Assembly: GCF_011250645.1 (NCBI RefSeq)
Contig: NZ_JAANNO010000004.1
Span: 161,368-225,367, forward strand
DNA length: 64,000 nucleotides
Source of the DNA: Motilibacter aurantiacus
GTDB taxonomy: Bacteria > Actinomycetota > Actinomycetes > Motilibacterales > Motilibacteraceae
Direction: 5' to 3'
Positions within the stretch are counted from its first letter, which is position 1, and every line of letters begins with the position of its first letter. Below are positions 25,005 through 32,459 of this stretch, one piece after another. The position numbers and the translations under genes were made by a program. The notes under the pieces were generated by a model. The model saw nothing but the letters and a program-made list of their open reading frames with translations. It did no database searches and was not told where the DNA came from.

Positions 25005-25960
25005 GCCTTCGACCTCCCGAGCGCCTCACCGAGGATGCCGTTCGGACGGAACAGCAGGACCAGCACCAGGATCGAGAACGTGATGACGTCCTTCCACTCG
25101 GCGCCCCAGATGCTCGCGCCGTAGTTCTCGACGAGCCCGATCGTCAACCCGCCCAGCAGCGCGCCGCGCAGGTTGCCGATCCCGCCGAGGACGGCGGCGG
25201 TGAACGCCTTGATGCCGAGCACGAAGCCGATGATGTAGCGCGTCTGGTCGAAGTAGACGACGTAGAGCGCGCCGGCCAGGCCGGCCATGGCACCACCGAT
25301 GAGGAACGTCAGGACCACGACGCGGTTGATGTTGACGCCCATGAGGACCGCGCTCTCGCTGTCCTGCGCGGTGGCCCGGATGCCGCGGCCGAGGCGGGTG
25401 CGGTTCACGAAGCGGTCGAGGACGATCATCATCGCGATCGCGGCGACGAAGACCAGCAGCTTGTCGTTGCGGACGATGCCGTCGCCGATGCTGAAGAGCT
25501 CGGTCTTCTCGAGCACGCGCTCGCTGTTGACGTAGTCGCGCCCGCTGGCGTGCAGCTCGCCGTTGCTCCAGCGCAGCGCGAAGACCTCCTGCAGGAAGAG
25601 GCTCGCGCCGATCGCGGAGATCAGCGCCGCGAGCCGGCTGCTGCCGCGGGTCCGCAGGCGGCGGTACGCCACCCGCTCCAGGACGACCGCGCTCGCGCCG
25701 GAGGCGGCCATGCCGGCCGCCGCGGTGCAGAACAGGACGAGCACGAGCGTGAGCCCGCTGGCCGGGCCGGTCAGCCCGAAGAGGGAGATCGTGCCGACCG
25801 ACGCGAAAGTGCCGATCATGAAGATCTCGGAATGTGCGAAGTTGATCAGGCGGAGCACGCCGTAGACGAGCGTGTAGCCCAGCGCCACCAGGGCGTAGAT
25901 GGACCCGATCGTCAAGCCGTCGATCGTCGACGACCAGAACAGGTCAACGAAATTACTCAC
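25001..25960 (-). CDS. livH: Branched-chain amino acid ABC permease LivH
   Basis: A 319-residue permease of about eight helices. The start FVDLFWSSTIDGLTIGSIYALVALGYTLVYGVLRLINFAHSE, quoted in part, is the LivH hallmark. The loop GRGIRATAQDSESAVLMGVN is the ATPase contact, and GGIGNLRGALLGGLTIGL closes the protein. GTG at 25960 has a GAAAGG-type ribosome site. It is the first permease gene, 139 bases after the binding-protein gene, with two hairpins in between. Confidence 0.94.
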   Translation of the reverse strand: MSNFVDLFWSSTIDGLTIGSIYALVALGYTLVYGVLRLINFAHSEIFMIGTFASVGTISLFGLTGPASGLTLVLVLFCTAAAGMAASGASAVVLERVAYRRLRTRGSSRLAALISAIGASLFLQEVFALRWSNGELHASGRDYVNSERVLEKTELFSIGDGIVRNDKLLVFVAAIAMMIVLDRFVNRTRLGRGIRATAQDSESAVLMGVNINRVVVLTFLIGGAMAGLAGALYVVYFDQTRYIIGFVLGIKAFTAAVLGGIGNLRGALLGGLTIGLVENYGASIWGAEWKDVITFSILVLVLLFRPNGILGEALGRSKA

Positions 25961-26029
25961 GATGCCTTTCCCAGGACTGGGGCCCGCCTACGCAAGGCGA
26001 TGGGCAGTAGTGGGCACAGACAGGACGCG

Positions 26030-26062
26030 GGGCCCGGCACGCCGGATGGACGTGCCGGGCCC
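26030..26062 (-). terminator. Second hairpin between livK and livH
   Basis: An 11-bp stem GGGCCCGGCAC / GTGCCGGGCCC (26030-26040 with 26052-26062). With the hairpin at 26073 it could cut down transcription from the binding-protein gene into the permease genes. Confidence 0.5.
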
Positions 26063-26072
26063 GCAAAGTGGT

Positions 26073-26095
26073 GGCACGCGGGCTAGCCGCGTGCC
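26073..26095 (-). terminator. Hairpin just after the livK stop
   Basis: GGCACGCGG-GCTAG-CCGCGTGCC, a perfect 9-bp stem four bases after the livK-like stop codon. Probably a partial terminator or a 3'-end stabiliser. Confidence 0.55.
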
Positions 26096-26099
26096 GTCG

Positions 26100-27299
26100 T
26101 CACTGCACCTTGGCGGTGGTGTACTCGCCGAGGGAGATGATCTTGCCGTCCTTGACCTGGTGGATGTAGGTCGTGCCGGTCTCGAGCTCACCGACCTCGT
26201 TGAACTTGATCGGCTTCGAGACACCCTGGAAGTCGACCGTGCTCAGCGACTCGTTGATGGCCTCACCGGTGGTGGCGCCGCCCTCGAGGGCCTTGATGAT
26301 CGCCGTCGCGGCGTCGAACGCCTCGGCCGAGTAGGTGGCCGGGGCCGTGCCGTACTCCGCGGTGTAGTCGTCGATGAACTTCTGGACGGCCTCGTCCTCG
26401 GACGCCGTGGCCAGCACGCAGGTGCAGGACAGGATCGAGCCCTCGGCCGCCTCGCCGGCACCGTCGATGAACTTCTGGTCCAGCGTGCCGTCACCGGACA
26501 CGAAGGTCGCGGTCACGCCGCCGTCGCGCAGCTGCTTCACGAACTTCGCGGCGGAGGAGTAGTAGCCGCCGTAGAAGATCGCCTGCGGGTTGGCGGACTT
26601 GATCTGGTTGACCGTGGAGGAGTAGTCGTCGGCCTCGGGGTCGATCGAGTCGCGGGTCGCGACCGTGCCGCCCTGCTCCTCGACGGTCGTGTTGACCACG
26701 TCCGCGAGGCCCTTGCCGTACTCGCTCTGGTCGTCGATGACCGCGACCGAGGTCGCCGGCAGCGACTTGACGATGAACTCGCCGGCACCCGGGCCCTGCA
26801 CGTCGTCGTTGGCCAGCACGCGGTGCCAGAACTTCCACCCGTTGGTGGAGAGAGCGGCGTTGGTGGCCGAGGCGGAGATGTTGGCGATCTTCGCCTCCTC
26901 CAGCACCGGGACGGCCGTCTTGGACTCGCCGGAGAAGGCGGGGCCGACGACGGCGACGACGCCGTCCTGGGCCACCTTCGGCGCCAGCGCGGTCGCCTGG
27001 TCGGGGGCGCCGGTCGTGTCGTACTGGATGAAGTCGACCTTGGTCGCCGGGTTCGTGGCGTTGTACTGGTCGAACGCGAGCTTGGCGCCGTTGTACTCGT
27101 TGATGCCGAGCTGCGCGTCGGGGCCGGTGAGCGCGCCCATGAAGCCGACCTTGACGGTGGCGCCGCCGCCACCGGAGTTGCTGGACTCAGCGGGGCTGGC
27201 GCCGCTGTCGCCGTCGTCGTCGCTGCCGCAGGCCGTGACGCCCAGGGCAAGCGCCGCGACAGCAGCGAGGACGGAGGCCCGTCGCCGGACGTTGCGCAC
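26100..27299 (-). CDS. livK: Branched-chain amino acid binding lipoprotein
   Basis: A 399-residue Leu/Ile/Val-binding-protein-like lipoprotein. The signal ends in the lipobox GVTAC (Cys24), followed by an acidic Ser/Gly linker. The body starts VKVGFMGALTGPDAQLGINEYNG, in part, and has the two periplasmic-binding-protein lobes with SEYGKGLADVVNTTVEEQGG and a Cys pair (SCTCV) near residue 242. GTG at 27299 is preceded by AGGAG. It precedes livHMGF in the same direction and supplies substrate to it. A 10-bp inverted repeat about 130 bases upstream may be its operator. Confidence 0.93.
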   Translation of the reverse strand: MRNVRRRASVLAAVAALALGVTACGSDDDGDSGASPAESSNSGGGGATVKVGFMGALTGPDAQLGINEYNGAKLAFDQYNATNPATKVDFIQYDTTGAPDQATALAPKVAQDGVVAVVGPAFSGESKTAVPVLEEAKIANISASATNAALSTNGWKFWHRVLANDDVQGPGAGEFIVKSLPATSVAVIDDQSEYGKGLADVVNTTVEEQGGTVATRDSIDPEADDYSSTVNQIKSANPQAIFYGGYYSSAAKFVKQLRDGGVTATFVSGDGTLDQKFIDGAGEAAEGSILSCTCVLATASEDEAVQKFIDDYTAEYGTAPATYSAEAFDAATAIIKALEGGATTGEAINESLSTVDFQGVSKPIKFNEVGELETGTTYIHQVKDGKIISLGEYTTAKVQ

Positions 27300-27431
27300 T
27301 GCGTTCTCCTCTCTGCGGCCGGCGCGATTCGCAGGCCGTCGGGTCGCCGGGAGGGTGGGCAGGCTGCACTCCACCCCGCACCAGCGGCTTGTGATCAGTA
27401 GTGATACCAGCCCGGTCCGCGGATTGGGGGT

Positions 27432-27460
27432 TTACGGCGCGCAATGCAACCGCGCCGTAA
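27432..27460. promoter_or_regulatory. Inverted repeat upstream of livK
   Basis: TTACGGCGCG and its exact complement, 9 bases apart, in the 257-base region between livK and pdtaR. On the livK strand a TATCAC hexamer lies closer to the gene. It is a candidate operator for a nitrogen or amino-acid regulator, not assigned. Confidence 0.45.
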
Positions 27461-27515
27461 CGAACGGGCTTGCCGGAGGAACTCGACGCATGCCCGAGGC
27501 CACCGTCCACCCGGT

Positions 27516-27543
27516 GTGAAAGCCCGCGACATCGGGCCTTCAC
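27516..27543 (-). terminator. Terminator after pdtaR
   Basis: GTGAAAGCCCG / CGGGCCTTCAC (27516-27526 with 27533-27543), ten of eleven pairs, six-base loop, shortly past the pdtaR stop. Confidence 0.6.
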
Positions 27544-27556
27544 CTCCGACGGGCGG

Positions 27557-28153
27557 TCACTGCCCCTCCGGCACTCCCCCGGCGTCGATCACGGCGCGGG
27601 CAACCTCGCGCATGGGCACCCGACGGTCCATGGCGGTCTTCTGCAGCCAGCGGAACGCCTCGGGCTCGGTGATGGACAGCTGGGCCTGGAGCAGCCCCTT
27701 GGCGCGGTCGACGATCTTGCGCGTCTCCAGGCGCTCGGTGAGGTCGGAGACCTCGCTCTCGAGCGCGACGGTCTCGGCGTAGCGGGCGACGGCCATCTCG
27801 ATGGCGGGCAGCAGGTCGGCGCGGCCGAAGGGCTTGACGACGTACGCCATGGCGCCGGCGTCCCGCGCACGCTCCACGAGCTCGCGCTGGCTGAACGCGG
27901 TCAGGACGACGACGGGGGCGAGCCGCTGCTCACCGATGCGGGATGCGGCGCTGATGCCGTCGAGCCGGGGCATCTTGACGTCGAGCACGACGAGGTCCGG
28001 GCGCAGGCTCTCGGCGAGCCGGACGGCCTCCTCGCCGTCACCGGCCTCGCCGACGACGTCCCAACCCTCCTCCTCCAGCATCTCTCGGAGGTCGAGACGG
28101 ATCAGCGCCTCGTCCTCGGCAATGACGACGCGGCGCGGGTCGGGCGGGGCCAC
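27557..28153 (-). CDS. pdtaR: ANTAR response regulator PdtaR
   Basis: A 198-residue response regulator. The receiver domain has the acidic pair Glu13-Asp14 (IAEDEALIRLDL), the phosphoacceptor Asp58 in LDVKMP and the switch lysine in VVKPF. The C-terminal ANTAR domain (about 135-190, RKIVDRAKGLLQAQLSITEPEAF, in part) binds twin-hexaloop RNA hairpins and prevents termination. In mycobacteria PdtaR answers the kinase PdtaS, encoded elsewhere. GTG at 28153 has an AAGGGAG site and a TAGCCT hexamer further upstream. Its place beside pyk is conserved in actinobacteria. Confidence 0.93.
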   Translation of the reverse strand: MAPPDPRRVVIAEDEALIRLDLREMLEEEGWDVVGEAGDGEEAVRLAESLRPDLVVLDVKMPRLDGISAASRIGEQRLAPVVVLTAFSQRELVERARDAGAMAYVVKPFGRADLLPAIEMAVARYAETVALESEVSDLTERLETRKIVDRAKGLLQAQLSITEPEAFRWLQKTAMDRRVPMREVARAVIDAGGVPEGQ

Positions 28154-28332
28154 GGGGCTCCCTTCGGACGACGGTGCTGTGCAGCGCAAAGGCTAGCGGT
28201 GCCCCGGGCGGGCGCCGGACCCGGTCGGCACGGAGTCACGCTCGGGGGGAGCGGCTTCCACCCGTCAGGACGCACGAGGGCAGGGAGCGGCGGCATCGCG
28301 TGCGGCGCCGACTAGGCTGCTGCCCGCTGCCC

Positions 28333-28406
28333 GCCCCGGTAGCCCAATCGGCAGAGGCGATGGTCTCAAACACCATTCAGTGTGGGTTCGAGTCCCACCC
28401 GGGGCA
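28333..28406 (+). tRNA. tRNA with CAA anticodon (Leu), short variable loop
   Basis: A 74-base cloverleaf: acceptor GCCCCGG/CCGGGGC, anticodon stem ATGGT/ACCAT with loop CTCAAAC (anticodon CAA at 28367-28369), variable loop TCAGT, T arm GTGGG-TTCGAGT-CCCAC, discriminator A; CCA is not encoded. The anticodon reads the Leu codon UUG. Bacterial tRNA-Leu normally has a long variable arm, but this one has five bases, and the D stem needs a bulged A to pair. It may be a genuine atypical tRNA. Leucine identity rests on the anticodon alone. Confidence 0.8.
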
Positions 28407-28410
28407 CCGT

Positions 28411-28471
28411 CACGTCCTCGCCGGAGGCACGGTCACGTCCCCACGTCCTCGCCGGGGGCACGGTCACGTCC
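28411..28471. repeat. Tandem 30-base repeat after the tRNA
   Basis: Two copies of a 30-base unit (28411-28440 and 28442-28471) that begin CACGTCCTCGCCGG and end GGCACGGTCACGTCC, one mismatch (A/G), one base apart. The tRNA 3' end followed by GTCACGTCC looks like the end of a third, partial copy. Confidence 0.75.
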
Positions 28472-28526
28472 GGCCCGCCCTGGCCGGATCACCCTCGCTC
28501 CCGGCTGACCCCTCGCGCTCCGACGC

Positions 28527-28584
28527 TGATCATGGGCAGGTCAGCGACGGCACGCCGCTAGGCGCGCTGAGTTGCCCATGATCA
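28527..28584. repeat. 12-bp inverted repeat, 34-base spacer
   Basis: TGATCATGGGCA (28527-28538) and its exact complement TGCCCATGATCA (28573-28584), 58 bases in all. The arms are less GC-rich than their surroundings and it lies between the tRNA and pyk with no gene. It could be a small mobile-element remnant or a structured RNA. Confidence 0.65.
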
Positions 28585-28680
28585 CCGCGGTGGGGGGCGG
28601 CGGGCAGTAGGCCGCGGGCAGCTCGCCGTGGCCACTGCAGGCGGCGAGGCAGCGCAGGCCGCGACCCCCGCGAACGCAGA

Positions 28681-28713
28681 CGGGCCGGCGACGTCGGTGA
28701 CGTCGCCGGCCCG
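28681..28713 (-). terminator. Terminator after pyk
   Basis: A perfect 15-bp stem (CGGGCCGGCGACGTC at 28681-28695) with a GGT loop, 18 bases past the pyk stop; the strongest hairpin in the window. Confidence 0.8.
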
Positions 28714-28730
28714 AAGCCTGCCTGGCGCGC

Positions 28731-30200
28731 TCAGGCGCCCTGCGCGCCCTCCTCGAGCGGGTCGCCGTAGGCCGGGGCGGCCTTCTGCACGGCATCACCG
28801 ATACGGTGCACCCGGAGGGCGTTGATCGAGCCGGGGATGCCGGGCGGGGCGCCGGCGACGACGACGACCAGGTCGCCCTGCTGGCACATGCCGGTCTCCA
28901 GCAGCGTCCGGTCCACCTGCAGCACCATCTGGTCGGTGTGCTGCACCATCGGCGACAGGAACGTCTCCACGCCCCAGGACAGCGCCAGCTGGCGCTGGGT
29001 CTCCGGCACCGGCGTGAACGCGAGCAGCGGCACCGAGTGGCGCAGCCGGGAGACCCGGCGGGCCGAGTCGCCGCTGGTGGTGAACGTGACGAGGTACTTG
29101 GCCCCGAGCTGCTCGGCGACCTCCGCCGCGGCGCGCGTGATCGCACCGCTCTTGGTGTGGGGGCGGGTGCCGAGCGGGCGGATCTCCGAGAGCGCGTCCC
29201 GCTCGACCGTGGCCACGATGCGGGCCATCGTCGAGACCGTCTCGAGCGGGTACTTGCCGACGCTGGTCTCGCCGCTGAGCATGACCGCGTCCGCGCCGTC
29301 GAGGACGGCGTTCGCGACGTCGCTCGTCTCGGCGCGGGTGGGGCGCGAGGCCGAGATCATCGACTCGAGCATCTGGGTGGCGACGATCACGGGCTTGGCG
29401 GAGCGGCGGGCCAGGTCCACCGCGCGCTTCTGCACGAGCGGCACCTGCTCCAACGGCAGCTCCACGCCGAGGTCGCCGCGGGCGACCATGATGCCGTCGA
29501 ATGCGTCCACGATGCCCTCGAGCGCATCGACCGCCTGCGGCTTCTCGACCTTGGCGACGACGGGGAGGCGGACGCCCTCCTCGTCCATGATCCGGTGGAC
29601 GTCGACGATGTCGTTGGCGTCGCGCACGAAGGAGAGCGCGATGAGGTCGGCCCGCAGGTGCAGCGCCCAGCGCAGGTCCTGGATGTCCTTCTCGGACAGC
29701 GCCGGCACGCTGACGCCGACGCCGGGCAGGTTGATGCCCTTGTTGTTCGAGACGACGCCACCCTCGACGACCCGGGTGACGACCCGCGGCCCGTCGACCC
29801 GGACGACCTCGAGCGCCACGCGGCCGTCGTCGACGAGCAGCGGGTCACCGGGCGCGACGTCGCCGGCGAGGCCCTTGTAGGTCGTCGAGACGATTTCCTG
29901 GGTGCCGGGGATGTCCTCGGTGGTGATCGTGAACTCGTCGCCCGCCGTCAGCACGACCGGCCCCTCGGCGAACGTGCCGGTCCTGATCTTCGGCCCCTGG
30001 AGGTCGACGAGGACGGCGATCGGCCGGCCCGTCTCCTCCGCGACCTGGCGGACCCAGCGGTAGCGAGCTTCGTGCTCGGCGTAGTCGGCGTGGCTGAGAT
30101 TGAAGCGGGCCACGTTCATGCCGGCCTCGACGAGCGCCTTGATGCGCTCGTATCCGTCGACGGATGGGCCCAGCGTACAAACGATCTTTGCGCGGCGCAT
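28731..30200 (-). CDS. pyk: Pyruvate kinase
   Basis: A 489-residue glycolytic enzyme that makes ATP and pyruvate from phosphoenolpyruvate and ADP. It opens with MRRAKIVCTLGPSVDGYERI, contains the catalytic-site sequence VVAKVEKPQAVD with its active-site lysine, the Mg2+/PEP region FDGIMVARGDLGVELP, and MLESMISASRPTRAE, and ends with the allosteric C-terminal domain. Length is normal. The ATG at 30200 is fixed by this start and by TAGGCT seven bases upstream. It lies near pdtaR, an arrangement shared with other actinobacteria. Confidence 0.97.
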   Translation of the reverse strand: MRRAKIVCTLGPSVDGYERIKALVEAGMNVARFNLSHADYAEHEARYRWVRQVAEETGRPIAVLVDLQGPKIRTGTFAEGPVVLTAGDEFTITTEDIPGTQEIVSTTYKGLAGDVAPGDPLLVDDGRVALEVVRVDGPRVVTRVVEGGVVSNNKGINLPGVGVSVPALSEKDIQDLRWALHLRADLIALSFVRDANDIVDVHRIMDEEGVRLPVVAKVEKPQAVDALEGIVDAFDGIMVARGDLGVELPLEQVPLVQKRAVDLARRSAKPVIVATQMLESMISASRPTRAETSDVANAVLDGADAVMLSGETSVGKYPLETVSTMARIVATVERDALSEIRPLGTRPHTKSGAITRAAAEVAEQLGAKYLVTFTTSGDSARRVSRLRHSVPLLAFTPVPETQRQLALSWGVETFLSPMVQHTDQMVLQVDRTLLETGMCQQGDLVVVVAGAPPGIPGSINALRVHRIGDAVQKAAPAYGDPLEEGAQGA

Positions 30201-30213
30201 GGTGCCGAGCCTA
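30201..30213 (-). promoter_or_regulatory. Leaderless-type -10 of pyk
   Basis: TAGGCT (minus strand, 30208-30213), seven bases, then the ATG at 30200. Confidence 0.55.
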
Positions 30214-30334
30214 GTGAAGGGGCCGGGGGCGCTGTCGGGTGCCCCCGGCAATGGGAGACGTGCCCTTCGCCACTCGCTCGTGCACAGGCCCTCGTCCCTG
30301 TGCCCCCCGCCGCTTCGGAGCAACCGCGGACGCG

Positions 30335-30877
30335 TCAGAAGCGGGCCGCGATCTCGCGGCAGAACGCCTCGAGGTCGTCGGGCTTGCGGCTGGAGATGAG
30401 CGGCCCGGCACCGGACTCGTCGACGTGCACCTCGGCGTCGACCCAGGTGCCCCCGGCGTTGCGGACGTCGGTCTGCAAGCTGGGCCAGGAGGTCAGCGTG
30501 CGCCCGCGCACGGCGCCGCTCTCGATGAGCGTCCACGGCCCGTGGCAGATGACCGCGACCGGCTTGCCGGCGTCCAGGAACGCCTTGGCGAACGCCACCG
30601 CGGCGGGGATGGTGCGCAGGTTGTCGGGGTTGGCCACGCCGCCCGGCAGCACGAGCCCGTCGAAGTCGGCCACGTCCGCGGAGTCCAGCGGCACGTCGAC
30701 GTCGAACGTGTCCGCCTTGTCCAGGTGGTCGAAGGCCTGCACGGTGCCCGCTTCGGGGGCCACCAGGGCGGGCGTGCCACCCGCGTCGCGCACGGCCTTC
30801 CACGGCTCGGTGAGCTCGACCTGCTCGATGCCCTCGGTGGCCACGAGAAAAGCGATCTTCTTGCCCTGCAACGCCAT
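30335..30877 (-). CDS. PfpI/DJ-1-family protein
   Basis: A 180-residue protein of the DJ-1/PfpI superfamily (class I glutamine-amidotransferase-like fold). The nucleophile elbow is AVICHGPW with Cys111-His112; Glu15 or Glu18 in TEGIEQVELTEP is the partner acid. Members act as intracellular peptidases, glyoxalases or deglycases, often in stress; the activity here is not decided. The ATG at 30877 starts MALQGKKIAFLVA and has GGAGGA upstream, but that site lies in a 13-bp inverted repeat. It sits alone between gltD and pyk. Confidence 0.9.
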   Translation of the reverse strand: MALQGKKIAFLVATEGIEQVELTEPWKAVRDAGGTPALVAPEAGTVQAFDHLDKADTFDVDVPLDSADVADFDGLVLPGGVANPDNLRTIPAAVAFAKAFLDAGKPVAVICHGPWTLIESGAVRGRTLTSWPSLQTDVRNAGGTWVDAEVHVDESGAGPLISSRKPDDLEAFCREIAARF

Positions 30878-30945
30878 GAGCGCGTCCTCCTCGGGAAAAC
30901 AGCTTTCCGGTACAACCGGCAAGCCTCCCCGGGGAGGACGCGCTC
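30878..30945 (-). promoter_or_regulatory. Hairpin covering the PfpI ribosome-binding site
   Basis: GAGCGCGTCCTCC (30878-30890) is repeated inverted at 30933-30945. In the PfpI transcript the 13-bp stem would lock up the GGAGGA ribosome site and end directly at the ATG. The 42-base loop holds smaller dyads (GGAAAACAGCTTTCC, CCGGTACAACCGG). It may act as an RNA switch; a DNA operator is the alternative. Confidence 0.6.
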
Positions 30946-30954
30946 TAGTCGGCG

Positions 30955-30971
30955 CCCGGCCTGCGGCCGGG
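30955..30971 (-). terminator. Hairpin after gltD
   Basis: CCCGGCC-TGC-GGCCGGG, a 7-bp stem, about 30 bases past the gltD stop, without a T tract. Confidence 0.45.
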
Positions 30972-31001
30972 TGTGACGAGGCCTACGCTTCGACGGCGAT
31001 G

Positions 31002-32459
31002 TCAGGCCAGCAGCGGGCGAGCGGTCGGCGGGATCGGCACCGGGAGCTCGGACTCGCAGCCCTTGAGGTACGCGTCGACCCCGGCGGCGCAGGAACGGCC
31101 CTCCGCGATGGCCCACACGATGAGCGACTGGCCGCGGCCGGCGTCGCCGGCCACGAAGACGCCCTCCACGGTGGAGGCGTAGGACGCGTCGCGCACCACG
31201 TTGCCGCGAGCGTCCAGCTCGACGCCGAGCTGCTCGACGAGGCCGCCCTTCTCCGGGCCCACGAAGCCCATCGCGAGCAGCACGAGCTGCGCCGGGATCT
31301 CCTGCTCGGAGCCCTCGACCGGCTGGAAGCGGCCGTCGACCATCTGCACCTCGACCGTGCGCAGGGCCTTGACGTTGCCCTGCTCGTCGCCGACGAACTC
31401 GGTGGTGTTGATGGCGTAGAGCCGCTCGCCGCCCTCCTCGTGGGCGCTGGAGACGCGGTAGACCATCGGGTAGGTCGGCCACGGCTGGCTGCTCGGCCGC
31501 TCCTCGGTCGGGCGCGGCATGATCTCGAACTGCTTGATCGAGCGCGCGCCCTGCCGGATGGACGTGCCGAGGCAGTCGGCGCCGGTGTCGCCGCCCCCGA
31601 TGATGACGACGTCCTTGTCCTCGGCCGTGATCGGCACCTGGTACGTCGCGTCCCGCGCGTAGCGGTTGGCGTGCGGCAGGAACTCCATCGCCTGGTGGAT
31701 GCCACCGAGCTCGCGCCCGGGGATCGGCAGGTCACGGGCGGCGGTGGCGCCGATCGCGAGCACGACCGCGTCGTAGCGGGCGCGCAGCTGCTGGCCGGTC
31801 ACCTCGTGCCCGACGTCGACGCCCGGGCGGAACCGGGTGCCCTCGGCCTTCATCTGGGCGATGCGCCGGTCGACCTGGCGCTTCTCCATCTTGAACTCGG
31901 GGATGCCGTAGCGCAGCAGGCCGCCGATCTCGTCCGCCCGCTCGTACACCGCGACGGTGTGCCCGGCGCGGGTGAGCTGCTGGGCGGCCGCGAGCCCGGC
32001 CGGGCCCGAGCCGACGACCGCGACCGTCTTGCCGGTGAGCCGCTCGGGTGGCTGCGGCTGGACCCAGCCCTCCGCCCAGGCGCGGTCGATGATCGACACC
32101 TCGACCTGCTTGATCGTCACCGGGTCGTCGCCGATGCCGAGGACGCACGCCGCCTCACAAGGCGCCGGGCACAGCCGCCCGGTGAACTCCGGGAAGTTGT
32201 TCGTGGCGTGCAGGCGCTCGATGGCCTCCTGCCAGTCGTCGCGCCAGGACAGGTCGTTCCACTCGGGGATGAGGTTCCCGAGCGGGCAGCCGTTGTGGCA
32301 GAACGGGATGCCGCAGTCCATGCAGCGCCCGGCCTGCGCACGCAGGCCGTCGACGCTCATCTCCTCGTAGACCTCGTGCCAGTCACGGATACGCACCTCG
32401 ACGGGGCGCCGCTTCGGAAGCTCGCGGCCCGCCTTGAGAAAACCCCTCGGGTCAGCCAC
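31002..32459 (-). CDS. gltD: Glutamate synthase small subunit
   Basis: A 485-residue NADPH-dependent subunit that feeds electrons to GltB. The N-terminal adrenodoxin-like iron-sulphur region shows [17 protein letters not shown] and CEAAC, followed by two Rossmann nucleotide sites, [15 protein letters not shown] for FAD and [14 protein letters not shown] for NADPH, and the closing [20 protein letters not shown]. Length is normal. GTG at 32459 overlaps the end of gltB by eight bases, so the two subunits are co-translated. Confidence 0.97.
   Translation of the reverse strand: MADPRGFLKAGRELPKRRPVEVRIRDWHEVYEEMSVDGLRAQAGRCMDCGIPFCHNGCPLGNLIPEWNDLSWRDDWQEAIERLHATNNFPEFTGRLCPAPCEAACVLGIGDDPVTIKQVEVSIIDRAWAEGWVQPQPPERLTGKTVAVVGSGPAGLAAAQQLTRAGHTVAVYERADEIGGLLRYGIPEFKMEKRQVDRRIAQMKAEGTRFRPGVDVGHEVTGQQLRARYDAVVLAIGATAARDLPIPGRELGGIHQAMEFLPHANRYARDATYQVPITAEDKDVVIIGGGDTGADCLGTSIRQGARSIKQFEIMPRPTEERPSSQPWPTYPMVYRVSSAHEEGGERLYAINTTEFVGDEQGNVKALRTVEVQMVDGRFQPVEGSEQEIPAQLVLLAMGFVGPEKGGLVEQLGVELDARGNVVRDASYASTVEGVFVAGDAGRGQSLIVWAIAEGRSCAAGVDAYLKGCESELPVPIPPTARPLLA

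Noticed and set aside
27420-27465. GlnR box upstream of livK
   Set aside because: GTTAC-N6-GTTGC differs from the GTNAC-N6-GAAAC consensus in the second half; kept only as an unassigned inverted repeat.
28407-28730. Integrated mobile element or attachment site at the tRNA
   Set aside because: Repeats are present, but there is no integrase, no recombination gene and no second copy of the tRNA end in the window.
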